In this document: positions 20,142 through 35,302 of the stretch, piece by piece
Position numbering within the stretch: position 1 is the stretch's first letter
Layout: each line of letters begins with the position of its first letter
Origin: Aspergillus flavus
Taxonomy: Eukaryota > Ascomycota > Eurotiomycetes > Eurotiales > Aspergillaceae
Direction of reading: 5' to 3'
NCBI RefSeq assembly: GCF_009017415.1
Contig: NC_092403.1
Location: forward strand, 1,612,001 to 1,676,000
DNA length: 64,000 bases
Program-made: the position numbers and the translations under genes
The notes under the pieces: model-generated
Databases searched by the model: none
Told to the model about the DNA's origin: nothing
Seen by the model: the letters and a program-made list of their open reading frames with translations, nothing else

Positions 20142-20881
20142 TTGCTCTGGATACTGATGACTTTCACCGGGGGTATATCAAACTTACATAGCCGTAAAGT
20201 GATTGGATACTTGATAAAAACTAACCACGAATATCTAGTATAAGAATATGATCATAGCCAAACCTTTTAAAGAGCATTAGAGCAAGATTCTAGGAATTGA
20301 AAGTTTTTTGACGGATATTGTCTCCTTTCTATCCTTAAAACAACTCGACCATGCCCCTTCTCAATGCTACCTCAAAATAATGGAGAACCTTATACCAGAA
20401 ATACCTTAGGTATTATTAGGCCCGAAGGGTCTTTATATTTCTCCATTCAGAACTTGTGCAGCCTATCATCATTAATAGGTGTACCATACACTGGATGGTT
20501 CTGCGAGCTAGTTGAATGTGTATAGGTCCCGTAGATCACCTCGCCGGCTTGGCTCTCTACAGTGTGGATAAAGGATCAACAAACATCATCTTTTTGCTTA
20601 GTGAAAATAGTAAAAGCTGAGAAAAATTGACATAGATGGCATATTGGTTCAAGAAGGTCCAGCACTACTGCGATCAGCAGCGAATCCCAGTGGCAAAACC
20701 CATCGTCGATTCAGTAGAACGGTTCAATTTGACGCAGAGAAGAAATCAACACCAGACAGTGGCCCTCCAAAGAGGTCCATGATCTCCAGGCCAGGAGTGA
20801 GCCTGCTATCTGCAAACATAGATATATCTAGAGGAAAATATGAAGATCTTTGAGATGATTCGTCGCTCATCGGCTGGGGTG
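20142..20881. other. Convergent 3' intergenic region
   Basis: AT-rich. Short plus-strand ORF at 20644-20853 has no recognised motif. No gene supported. Confidence 0.45.
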
Positions 20882-23383
20882 TTACCTGGTAGGAGAACGT
20901 AACGTTAGATAATCTGATATATCACTAGGGTTTTTCAAGTCAGGTTTCACCTCCCAGGGCATCTGGCTATTGGTGCTGGAACCGGTGCCCAACGTTTCAG
21001 GCGAGGGGTGGCCAAGCGTTGTACCCATGCCACTGTTGCCGTTGTTGATATCTTCTACTTGGGCCGGGTGAGAAGACGAATGAAATGTGCGCGCGATGGA
21101 CGCAAACTGTATCAGCATAGAGCCTGGTAGATATCCGCTAGTAGCATACTCAAGCGCACTAAAATAGCCAGTCACACTTTCAAGTAAGACTAGATTACTG
21201 CGGGCATCGGGATGCGCCGGATAATGAACAACAAGGTCGAACAAGATGAATAACGCCGTTAGGGGCATGAAAATCATTATACTGAACATATCAACAAATG
21301 GAAACAAGCACAGCAGAGGAAATAACCTACAAGAATGGGGTGGACGGCTCTTGATAAATGACTCGTGTGAGATCAATCACTGCACGTGCTGACTTCATCA
21401 TATCGATAATGTCTGCTGGAGACTGGGAGGAGGATTGGTCGCGAGTAACGTGAAGCTTCAAGCGGTGAAGAGCAATCTTGAGCTCATGATAATGGTAGTG
21501 AACCCGAAGAGCTGCCGCAATTTCACATGGATGCGAGAATGTTTGAGGTCGCAGCTTGGTGCCAGGTCGAAATTGAGGAGGAATTGTTTGACATTGCTGT
21601 TCTAGAAGCCTCTCTAGTTGATTAATCTTGGCAAGATATGCCGTCTTTGAGTTATTCGTTGCGCTTATAGAGAACAGGTCGGTGAAGGTGCGCGAATAGA
21701 GCCTTGCAAACCTTACTGAGGTGAGAAACCAGTCAAAATCACCGAACACTGCCTCTTGGACGATAGGGATGGGCGAGCCAACATCACAGTCTACAATAAA
21801 CTGTCGATATTGTTAGCTAGATACTTGGGAGGAAGGGATGATCTGACCGAAGTGGTTCCATGATGAAAAGTGACCGTTTTTTCAATGTAATACACCACCC
21901 AGAAAGCTCGGCTACGAATTATGGCGTCGCTACTCGTAGATGCTTTGTTTAAGAATGCTCGCTGGGCAACGCGCGCCGCTTCAGATATGATCTTTCCTTG
22001 TATCTGTGTGCCGGACAAATTAAGACAGAACACGGCCTGTTGCAATTGTTATGTTTTGCAATTTTGCAACAATTAAAAAGAGAATGCGGAGGAATAAAAC
22101 CTACCATGGCCGTGATCGCCTACACACTGTCAGTTTTGCTGGATTGTTTTTGAAGAGTAAGAAAGAGTATAGCTTTGCTCACCTGGACCTCTAGTAGATC
22201 TGTGTTTAGTAGCAAGACTCTCGGGTAAAGATCAAGTGCCACTTTGAAAAGACTCCAGGCTTCCCCATCGCCAGGTGCGAATGAGCCTCCACCGTCAAAT
22301 TCGCAACCTAGAGCTAATACCGTATAATATAAAGCTGTCCACGAGACACCGTTGGCAAGATCAGCCTGCAAAGTGGGCGCAAATGCCCTGCTCTCAAATT
22401 CGTGACGGTCCAGAAATGGATGCAAGGGATGAATATTTTCGAAAAACACTGAACTCAGTCGAATGTTCATTACCGGCCCTTGCCTTCCGATGGGAGCGAT
22501 GACTTACTATCAATAAGGTGGCGTCTTCTATCCGGCGAGAGACGTGGAACCTCGCCAGATTGGTTCCATATACTGGACGGCCCAAGGTTGCGATGGAGCA
22601 CTTCCACACGAGATTTGACCATGTGTGATATCCGTGTAATAAGTGACTTTAGTGCATCGTTGCCTAAACATGCTGAAAGAGCGTTTAACCGGCTGTCGGA
22701 GAAGAAACTCATACTTGAGCTGGCCACTAATATCAAGTTAGGAAACACCACGGAAAGGAAGGCTTTAGTTCACTCCATCGCATACAATGATTCTCGTTGG
22801 CCTTAGCTTAACTAGTAAGTATCAAGTCGTGTAAAGAGTCGCTTTCGAGAACTCACTCCAAGGAGAAAAGAAGCATTTTGAGTACGTCCCGTTGGCTGCC
22901 GGGTTTGGAGTAGTTGGTCCATGTAAAGAGGGCCAGATAATGCATCTGTAATCAAACCTTGGAATTGCGAGGCACCGGAATTGCTTCCCCCATCTTCTGG
23001 ATGTCTTCCAGAGGACGAAGCTGTTAACAGTGGTGTTGGTGCTTCTACCCTGTCTGTCTCCTCCAGTGGGAGGCAGCTGGCGGGTAAAAACCGCCTCGGG
23101 CTATAATTCCGAGCCTTGAATCTTCTCCTTAAGGGGCTATAAACACAATCATATCCTTTTTTCTATAACATAAGATTAGCAACTTGCATCACAAGGTGGG
23201 TTTTGCCACGTACGCGACAGTTCGCACACGCTACAGAAGGGTCCGCCGAAAGGTCCGATGGCTCTACAAGCAATGCTTTAGCTTCCGTAGCCGAGGAAAA
23301 TTCCTTCGTTAAGTCTGACTATGACACTTGACCTTGCGTGCCTTACAGGCATCACAGACATGCGAAAGCCGCGATTGCAGCAT
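20882..23383 (-). CDS. Zn2Cys6 transcription factor, ten exons including two micro-exons
   Basis: Hand-spliced exons: 23383-23320, 23263-23214, 23162-22857, 22801-22786 (16 nt), 22726-22508, 22448-22183, 22119-22105 (15 nt), 22036-21848, 21800-21331 and 21281-20882. They sum to 1995 nt (664 residues), with every junction in frame. The zinc cluster CDACKARKVKC ... CANCRKKGYDC spans the first three exons. The middle homology region follows: FFENIHPLHPFLDR, AVFCLNLSGTQ, ARVAQRAFL, AFWVVYYIEKT, DCDVGSPIP and GDFDWF. FFIMIFMPLTALF opens the C-terminal helices. The first intron has a weak GTCAGA donor. The factor precedes an MFS gene on the same strand. Three CGG triplets spaced by 4 bp lie 82-98 bp upstream of its ATG, suggesting autoregulation. 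Confidence 0.82.
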
Positions 23384-23464
23384 TATGAACCGGAATGGTT
23401 GGGGGGGAAGTGGGGAATGAAAGTTCGGAAGTCGCTTTGATAGCGGACGTCATACTTGAACTGT

Positions 23465-23481
23465 CGGGACTCGGAACTCGG
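23465..23481 (-). promoter_or_regulatory. Triple CGG repeat (CGG-N4-CGG-N4-CGG) upstream of the ten-exon TF
   Basis: CGG-GACT-CGG-AACT-CGG on the plus strand, 82-98 bp upstream of the TF start. The CGG-N4-CGG spacing recurs upstream of the MFS gene (with an identical CGGAACTCGGG core) and twice in the phosphatase/lyase promoter. Direct CGG repeats are a known Zn2Cys6 site type. Confidence 0.55.
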
Positions 23482-23741
23482 GCTTCGCTCCTCGATCACG
23501 AAGTCCGTATGCCAGTCTCCCGAATTGGACAATAATCATCTGAAAAGCAAAAGGCATGGGGAACACAAGGAATTTACCAAGGGAACCGTTGCCTCTCGCA
23601 GCTCTATTCATTATCCCCAGCGTCAATGCGATAACCTGACTCATAATCATTCTCTATATAGCCTCTGTAGACATCTGTTTTATTGAATTGGCTATATGAC
23701 TCGTTATACCTAGGGGTCGTTCTCTACATACATAGACTGGT

Positions 23742-25328
23742 TCAAACCGTACCCAAAGCAGTTGTGATGACTTCATCGTGTATCTGTTCTCTCTGGCGTA
23801 CTGTCGGATCTCCAAACAGGTTCAGTAGCAGTGGCAGTGGCAAAAATACTCCACTCAAAATAGCCGAGAAGACAAGAGACTTGTGCATATTGTAGGGTGG
23901 ATTGCCAGTGGGTCCGGCAATCATCGCAGATTGGGCAATAATGAAGACCGCACCAAATATCTGTCCACCAAGCCAGGAGATGGTGCTGCCTATCTCAGGG
24001 GAGTGGGGGAAAGTCAGCTCTGCCAGAAGCTCCAGTAGGACTGGAACGAGGCTAAAAGATGAGAAACCTAAGATTGCACAAACGAGATACGTGGGCCATA
24101 TGCCCCAGGAGCTTGCCGGGGCGAAGACGAGCGATATGTACATAGCACAGGTGATAGGGAAAAGGATTCGAATGGTTCCCGTGTACCACTTGAACCGATC
24201 ATTCAGTGGTGATATGATTGCTGCCCCTAGAAGTCCAGCACCGATGAGAATACCGCCTGCGATACCCGCCTCCTCCTCTGTGGCGCCATAAGGTATGACT
24301 GCTTGGTTAATCAGAGTGATAGTGGAATTGAACAATGCCACATAGATAGAGAATGGCAGGGACAAGAGCCAAAAGTCCCGCTTTTCAGCAATGTCCTTGA
24401 ATGACACTAGCAGAGGTGTTCGGTTCACTGCAGCGGCCGCGGAGGGTGGAGTCGGTGGTTTTGATGGGATGAATAAAGAAGGGAGTGATGCCACTGAGGA
24501 CTGTTGACCCGCGTTGTTAGTATATGGAGCATCGATTCCGTCTGGAATGCTGAAATGAGGTTGGCGTCACTCACGATGACAGAAATGATCAAGACCATTC
24601 TAGGTAAGTCATCAGGTATCTTGGCGAGGTACGGGTTCGCAAACTGTCCCAGAGCTGCCCCCAGAGGATTAGCGAGGGTAGCAATAGCAGTAGCGCTGGT
24701 GCGGCCCTGGTCCGTAAACCAACTGTCACTGAACTTGCTAGGTGTCGAGAGGCAAAAGGGCTGAGCCAAACCAATGACAATTTGGCCAAACATGACAACC
24801 CCATAGTTCTTGACCGCTGACACTGTGCCTGCATATCGTATCCAGTTTCCAACTAACAAGAGCACAGAAGCGACGATGTTCGATCCTCTCAAGCCCATGC
24901 GCTCTACTGTATGGAAAACAAAGCTGGTAAAAGTTAAAATGTGACTGGACTATCTTCCCCGCGCCAGAATGGAGAGACTCACGGTGCGCTGACACAGTAA
25001 GCGAATAGAGTGCTCGTACTTAGCCAAGTGATTGCATTCACACTAACCCCCAAGAACTCGGCTGATGTTACTGGGACTGTTGGATATGTGACCCACTACT
25101 CGGTCAATATTTCTGTTTGAGTGTTGTTGGCAGCCGATAACTTACATCCCAACTGACGACAATGTTGAGGAGGGCCAGGTGAGCAACACCGATGAAGCGG
25201 CGTTTGTAAACCTTCCTGACGATGGGCGCTTGATACCCAGGACCGAGGTCAAAAGAAGACGGACCAGTGCAAGTGACCGGCCTGCTACCCCCTGGGCTTT
25301 TGCACTTTATATCCGCATTGTCGACCAT
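23742..25328 (-). CDS. MFS transporter, FLVCR-like
   Basis: Four exons: 25328-25146, 25095-24983, 24923-24575 and 24500-23742, giving 467 residues. The N-terminus KVYKRRFIGVAHLALLNIVVSWD and the following SVNAITWLSTSTLFAY and LLLVGNWIRYAG match fungal homologs of the FLVCR/DIRC2 branch of the major facilitator superfamily. About twelve hydrophobic segments are visible, split by a Ser/Pro/Ala-rich central loop. Animal relatives move haem, choline or ethanolamine; the fungal substrates are not established as far as I know. It sits between the Zn2Cys6 factor and the PHP phosphatase. A CGGAACTCGG element is 206-215 bp upstream in sense orientation. Confidence 0.83.
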
Positions 25329-25533
25329 GGTTTCAATTTGCGAAGGGCGATTGAGAATGAGGAGAAGACAGATAAAATCTAACAATTGGGCAAGACTCAA
25401 GTCCCAAACTAAACCACGAAAGCTCTCCAGGCGCAAGATATAATACTTCAAGAGACCCTTAGAGTTCCAGTTGAACGTTAATCTCATCCTCCTATCAGTC
25501 TTCATGGATCTATAATACCCCGCATATCGAAAC

Positions 25534-25543
25534 CCGAGTTCCG
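25534..25543 (-). promoter_or_regulatory. CGG-N4-CGG element upstream of the FLVCR-like carrier
   Basis: On the minus strand it reads CGG-AACT-CGG, followed by G. Eleven bases (CGGAACTCGGG) are identical to part of the triple element upstream of the neighbouring TF. Confidence 0.5.
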
Positions 25544-25703
25544 TGGTATGCTTCGCTATCTTGACTGGGGATTTATCATATTGACTTACTCTTGTTATGG
25601 TAATGGTCCTGGTTCATTCCCCTGTAGACTTCCACCATGAAGCTCCCGCCACCCATCTTTAAGACACTCGGCTCTCCTACAATCTCATTGCGCCTAACTT
25701 GGT

Positions 25704-26769
25704 TCATTGCTTCCAGTAGGCCATTTTCTTCACCTCTGCCAGAGAACGACACTTCACCAACGTCCGCGGAAACCTTGGATCCAACCCCTGATTCGTCCCA
25801 TCAGGGGCCAACTCCAAGAAATAGAGCTTCTGAATTCCCTGCTCTTCCACGTACTTCAACATCTCCTGATACATGGCCCCGACGTGAGCGATACCATGGC
25901 TGTCGTCAGAAAGACAGAATCGACCATCTAAGGCGAGAAATTCCTGACTCTTTATCAGATATGGGATCCCAACATGAGTCTGATTAAATTCAGTAATTCA
26001 TACCTGGCAAACCTCCGCTGCAGGGTACGGCATCTCAAGCCCTTTCCGCAGTGCAGCTGAGTTGAGTTCTAGAAGCCCTCCATAGCTTGATATATATCGT
26101 AGATTTCGCGCCACTCTCTGCCAGACACCTGTCCAACTCCGAAACCCTCCATCGGATGCGTTTGGGTTATCAGAGTGAAGCCGAATCAAGTCAAAATGGC
26201 CCACGATCATAGGCTTCAAATTTTGCAACATTTCAAATTGAACATCGAAGTAGTCTTCAAAGATACGCTCGTCTGTTCCGCCGGACACCTCTCGTGCTTT
26301 CGAATATAGCTTTCGGCTCCAGTCAATGGGGATTCCATGGAGGTGGTGCACTGACCCAACAAAGAACTCGAAAGGATGCCTAGACAGCGAATCATGTATG
26401 AGTCTCAATGAAGTGTCGCTTCGAATCCATTCAGATTCAAATCCTACGAGAATCTTGATTTGCGAGGCGTATTTCTTCCGCAGCTGAATCGCTGTCATAA
26501 AGTACTTTGCCTCATTGCTGATCATAGATGATGAAGTTACGCCGGCCTCGATCTAACATGAATCAGAATGGTGATAAAAAGGCAAACTGAGAGATATCAA
26601 TGAGGCCTACTTCTTCTTCGTATAATTCGTCACTGGAGCGCGGCATATGCTCGCTCAAGCAAAATACCTCCATGCCTTGTAATATGGCAGTCTGTATCAC
26701 TTGCTCCAAGGTGTTTTGAGCATGGCTAGGACAGAATTCTCCTGAGTGCGAGTGGTGGGAGAAAGGCAT
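25704..26769 (-). CDS. PHP-family phosphatase, histidinol-phosphatase-like
   Basis: Three exons: 26769-26611, 26552-26004 and 25943-25704, giving 315 residues. Metal-binding PHP motifs are all present: H6 and H8 in HHSHSG, the histidine of CLSEHMPR, the glutamate of VGFESEW, VGSVHHLHG, GHFDLIRL and LSDDSHG near the C-terminus. The order and length match fungal His2-type histidinol-phosphate phosphatases, metalloenzymes that remove phosphate from the amino alcohol histidinol phosphate in histidine biosynthesis. It may be the housekeeping HIS2 gene or a paralog. Its placement, divergent from a sphingosine-phosphate-lyase-like gene over 340 bp with shared CGG repeats, favours a pathway role. I cannot decide between these without a genome search. 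Confidence 0.85.
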
Positions 26770-26872
26770 TGTGTCTTGTGGGAGGTTCTGGATGTACCGA
26801 ATTGAAAGATGGACGTAGGCATCGAGGACTCGAGGTTCAGGAAAGTAGCGATCAACACATAACTCTAGCTGT

Positions 26873-26979
26873 ATTACATGGCTGTAATCCGACCAAAGTT
26901 TCCGCTGCCAACTTATGAAACTCCTTTCTCGGTCTTCGGAGATGGATTTCTGGTAGAGTTTGCTCGTCTCGGCTCTCGG
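26873..26979. promoter_or_regulatory. Shared divergent promoter with two CGG-N4-CGG repeats and an inverted repeat
   Basis: CGG-TCTT-CGG (26930-26939) and CGG-CTCT-CGG (26970-26979) start exactly 40 bp apart. They lie 161-210 bp upstream of the phosphatase ATG and 131-180 bp upstream of the lyase ATG. A separate perfect inverted repeat ATTACA-N4-TGTAAT is at 26873-26888. The CGG spacing matches that upstream of the cluster TF and MFS genes. Confidence 0.5.
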
Positions 26980-27109
26980 CTTTGGGATCACACGAAAAAG
27001 CTCCAAGTGCGATCACCTATTTATGCCGTTGGGAGCAGGACATCGCTAGTTCCATGTCTATTCCTGATTCTAAATTTCCTTAAATCACACTTAGTTCATT
27101 GGAGTTACC

Positions 27110-28864
27110 ATGTATGCTCTTAATCAGACGGCAAAGTCGGTTTGGTTGCCCCTGACGCAACTGAGCGGGACATCGAAGTACGACATTGTTTCTCGATTAG
27201 TCTGTACTATTCTTATCATACGAAGTGTCCTTACGGTCTATCAGAACGTCACTTGCTACGGTGTTGCTGGAACTCTGACAAATGCCTTGGAATACTGCCG
27301 GAGATGGATATCTCTAGAGACACGAGCAGCTCCCCGGAAATTCAAACGAGTGGACAAAGATATCGAGGCAATATCGAACTCAATGGTGCAGAAACTGGCT
27401 CGGCATGGAGCTGATGTCAGAAGGAATTTATCACTTCCTAAAGAAGGATGGGATATCGAGAAAGTCGAAGCGGAGTTGAACGAACTCCACAACTTAGACC
27501 ATACACGATGGGAGGATGGCCGGGTTAGCGGAGCAGTATACCATGGGGGCAATGAACTGCTGGAGATGCAAACTAGAGCCATTGGCAAATTCAGTGTCTC
27601 GAATCCAATCCACCCAGATGTCTTTCCAGGAGTTAGAAAGATGGAAGCAGAAATAGTAGCAATGGTATGTGAGCATCAAGGCAATTCTACCGCAAGTGAT
27701 TGACGAAAGAGAATCCAGATCCTAGCCGCCTTCCACGGCCCCGAAGATGGGGCTGGAGTAACCACAAGCGGTGGTACAGAATCCATCATCATGGCATGCT
27801 TGGCTGCTCGGGAGAAAGCTGCAGCTGAGCGCGGCGTCACAAATCCGGAGATGATAATCCCCAGTACAGCTCATGCAGCATTTTTCAAAGCTGCGCAGTA
27901 CTTCAAAATCAAACTCCATCTTCTTTCATGCCCGGCGCCTGAGTATAAAGCATCTGTTACCGAAATTCGTCGACTGATCAATCGTAACACGGTTCTGCTA
28001 GTCGCGTCTGCACCGAACTATCCCCACGGCATTGTCGATGATATCCCAGAGATCTCACGATTGGCAACTGAAAATGATATCCCACTTCATGTTGACTGCT
28101 GTTTGGGGTCACTTGTTATTGCGTTCTTGCAAAAGTCGGGCTTCCCGTCTCCATACGACAACAGCGGTGGCTTTGATTTTCGGCAACCGGGAGTCACCAG
28201 CATCAGTGTTGACACGCATAAATATGGCTTTGCTCCAAAAGGCAGCTCGGTCTTATTGTATCGCAATCGATCATACCGAAACTATCAATACTTCTTGTTT
28301 CCCGATTGGTCTGGTGGTGCCTATGCTTCGCCATCCATGGCAGGTTCTCGTCCTGGCTCCCTTATTGCAGGCACCTGGGCTACATTGGTGAGAATGGGAG
28401 AGTCCGGATATATAAGCAGCTGCCGCCAGATTGTGGGAGCTGCGAAAAAGTTTGAGGCTGCCATACTCACAAATCCTATCTTGAAGCCCCATATTGAGAT
28501 CATTGGGTATCCCATGGTTAGCGTCATCGCATTTACAAGTAAAAATGATGAAATCGAGACATATGATATTGCCGACGCCATGGACGCTAGGGGATGGCAT
28601 CTGAATGCGTTGCAGTCTCCACCGGCTATTCATTGTGCATTCACCATACCCACGGCTGAAGCTGTGGATGGTCTCATTTCGGATTTGATTGATGTCATCA
28701 GTGAGATATTACTTCAGATTCAGGAGCAGAAGCAGAAGGGAGAACACATCGTACGCCAGCGTGGTAAGAGTGCGGCGCTCTATGGTGTAGGGGGAAGTAT
28801 TGCGGATAGGACCATGGTCAATCAATTCGCAGAAGGATTCTTGGATACCTTGTATAAAGCTTAG
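27110..28864 (+). CDS. Sphingosine-1-phosphate-lyase-like PLP enzyme (Dpl1 family)
   Basis: Two exons, 27110-27664 and 27719-28864, giving 566 residues, close to yeast and human family length. A hydrophobic stretch near residues 28-50 fits the single N-terminal ER anchor. SGAVYHGG, NPIHPDVFPG, TTSGGTESI, the substrate-side NYPHGIVDDI and the cofactor region LHVDCCLG are in family order. The PLP lysine is K353 in SVDTHKYG. The family cleaves phosphorylated long-chain bases to a fatty aldehyde and phosphoethanolamine. Position beside a Zn2Cys6 factor, a carrier and a phosphatase suggests a pathway paralog rather than the housekeeping DPL1, but it could be the only copy. Confidence 0.87.
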
Positions 28865-32442
<3,578 letters not shown>

Positions 32443-33086
32443 GATGTACATTCTTTCTTTTAGCTTTTGTGTACTGTTCGTCATGTTTTGGATAATCGCG
32501 TTGCATGTACGTTAATAATATGTAATAGCTACCTAACTGACATGTTGTGTATGACTTTGGTCTCTGCTTTACATTGCTTCGAGCTTCTAAAATCACGATA
32601 TACCCCCTCTTGTAGAGCGGCTATTATCCACATAAATGTGGTTGAACTGCCGACGGAGGAACCACAAAGGCAGTGCAGGTTCGTTTAATCTGTTCTGATC
32701 AGGATATCCAATCAAATTATAGAAAGGGGCCATAATGAAATGAATTCGGGAATCAAGTTATCCGTTTTCTCTGCTGTCTGAACTTATTTTTTCGCTTGGC
32801 TGGCGTTAGGGGAATTAGAGGGACGTTGGTCGGCATTGACGCGTAGATAGCTTGATTGCGCCATCAAGCCCCAGTCTCGCAGCATATCGTGGATAAAATC
32901 TAGCCCAGACACAATGTTCTTGTCCAAGATAATACGGAAAACCTATAAATATTATGTACCTGCCGATCGGGAAATTTCTATTGGAATGAGATTAGAGAAA
33001 AACAAAAGAATATTGCTCTCAGGGGATTACTCTAAGTAGTAAATTCGAAATATTACCCTAACTTTCCTTTCCCCCATATTAATGCT
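32443..33086. other. Intergenic, no gene seen
   Basis: 3' flank of KatG and promoter of the Dal5-type carrier. No ORF with motifs. Confidence 0.5.
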
Positions 33087-34935
33087 ATGATTTCTTTACC
33101 CGATCAACATTCATCACTCGATCATGATCTACCACCGGAGAAAAAGATCATAACCGAAATCTCCACGGATCAGGAGTCGTCGGATGGAGAAATTATCAAA
33201 GATTGGGATGATAAGGAGGAGAATGCGCTTCGTCGAAAGTGAGCAACCGCATATATACTTCCAGATAGTAGCTGAATGACCATGACTAACCACCACACTT
33301 CTATCTTATCGATACAGAATTGACTTTATCCTTATCCCCATTCTTGGTCTCGCCTTTTTTGCCCTCCAGGTCGACCGCGGAAACATCAGCGCCGCGCTCA
33401 CGTCCACTATCACAGAGGACCTGGGGATAACAACGAACCAAATCAATATCGGCACACAATTACTCTCGGCCGGTATTGTCATCACGGAAATCCCTTCGAA
33501 TATCATCCTTCAGCGGATCGGCCCGCAGATATGGCTTTCAATACAGTTGTTCGCCTGGGGTCTTGTTGCGACCTTTCAGGCGTTCGTGCAGAGCTATCCT
33601 GCTTATTTGGTAACGAGACTGTTGCTGGGATTGTTGGAGGGCGGGTTCATTCCTGGTACGGATGTTTGCCCAAGACTTGACTGAGAATAATAGAGCACTA
33701 ATGGGTGGATTAGGCGCATTGTATTATCTTTCAACATGGTACAAGAGAGGCGAGACAAGCTTCCGCACCACCCTCTTCTTCTTTGGACAGATGTTCGCAG
33801 CAGCGACATCAAGTCTCATCTCCGCCGGTTTACTAAAACTAGACGGTAAATGCGGGTTTGCCGGCTGGCAATGGATCTTCCTGGGTACGTGAATCAGGGC
33901 CAATCCCAGCAGCAGCACCACCTCCTGACCGATTCTATAGTCGAAGGCCTAATAACAATCTTCGCCGGCATCATCTTCACTCTCCTCGTCCCACCCAAGG
34001 CAGGAAATGGTTACGCCCTTGTCGGCCTCAAACGCTGGAGCTATTTCACCCCACGCGAGTCCCACATCATCCGCAACAGAGTCCTTCTTGACGACCCGCA
34101 CAAAGCCCACGGCCACATTAAGATCACGGCTAAGGATATCTGGAATACCGTGCGCCAACCGACCACCCTCCAACATTTCTTCATTACCCTCGTCGCCATG
34201 TCAGGGTTCCAAGGTCTGACACAGTATACGCCAAGCATGATCAAGTCGTTCGGGTTCAATGCCATTCAGGCGAATGCGTTGGCATCGGTGCCGATTTATT
34301 GCAGCATGGTGTGGTGTCTGGTGTTGTCTTATTTCGCGTAAGTGCCTCTCTTCGACCATCCGTATACTTTGAAATGAGCTAATTGGTTTGAGACAGAGAT
34401 CGCACCGGCCACCGAGGTCCCTTCGTTCTCCTCTCCATCACTTGGAACGTGATTTCATATGCCTGTCTGCGGACGATGCCTTATTCCTCGTCGAGTTGGC
34501 ACAAGTATGGCGTCATAGCCGTGGCTAATGTAATCTATGCTAGCATGCAGTACGTTCATTTCCCTTTCCCCGTTCCCCATGTCCTGAATGCTCACAAGGT
34601 CAACAGTATCCTGAACATCGGCTGGTTATCCGTCTACTGCAAAACTCCCCAAGAGCGGAGTGTCTCCATGGCGTATGTTTTATCTTTCCACACGTGGATT
34701 GCCTCGTTTCTCTTGACATTGGCTAACGGTGATTAACAGCTTGATTGTTATGGCGGCCAATTGCGCCGGTATCTCCGGGTCACAGATTTTCCGCACATCG
34801 GATCAACCGAGATATCTGCATGGTTTGACGGCTATTTGTGCCCTGGCTGGGGCGTCATGGGTATTGACGGCCGCGTTGGGGGTGCAGTATTATTTGAAGA
34901 GGAGAAAGGCCGGAGGAATTGGTGGTGGGGTATAG
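33087..34935 (+). CDS. MFS transporter, Dal5/Tna1-type anion:cation symporter
   Basis: Seven exons: 33087-33238, 33318-33655, 33714-33884, 33941-34337, 34397-34549, 34607-34672 and 34740-34935, giving 490 residues. Introns are 56-79 nt. The acidic N-terminus leads into RRKIDFILIPILGLAFFALQ and VDRGN, then EIPSNIILQRIGPQIW and GLLEGGFIPGALYYLSTWYKR, hallmark segments of the allantoate-permease/anion:cation symporter family. The second half holds QYTPSMIKSFGF, RSVSMALIVMAANCAGISG and a basic C-terminus. Family members import vitamins, nicotinate, allantoate or organic acids at the plasma membrane. The specific substrate is not predictable. Confidence 0.87.
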
Positions 34936-35302
34936 ACTCCATCGTTGATGTACAGTACTATTGACTAGTATGACCCGTAATAATGGGATGTATATATCAG
35001 GTTCATAAACTCTTTGTTATTAGAGATTTAAGGTAGAATCTGGGCTTTCTGTCCGACATCTAGTTCGTTCCGCGTGCCGCAGGCACCGAGGGGCCAGTGT
35101 GTAGTATAGGTAGTAATGGCAATCAGCACCCTTAAGAAAAGAGAAAAATCCGAAGAAAAAAAAAAACGGGGAAAAGGCAATCAATGCCCAGATGTACAGA
35201 TCCCAACCCTCTCCCAAGCAAACACCATGAAAATGAAAAATATTATATACATACAACCAGCCATGGAAGCAACCGAATCCTACAAAGCTAGACTTGCTCG
35301 AC
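34936..35302. other. Convergent 3' intergenic region
   Basis: Short region with an A-rich tract near 35155-35166. No gene seen. Confidence 0.5.

Noticed and set aside
20882..28864. Typical PKS/NRPS/terpene secondary-metabolite cluster
   Set aside because: No scaffold synthase is present in or near the block; only regulator, carrier, phosphatase and PLP enzyme.
33603..33921. Minus-strand ORFs within the Dal5-type carrier
   Set aside because: Shadows of exons 2-4 of the plus-strand gene.
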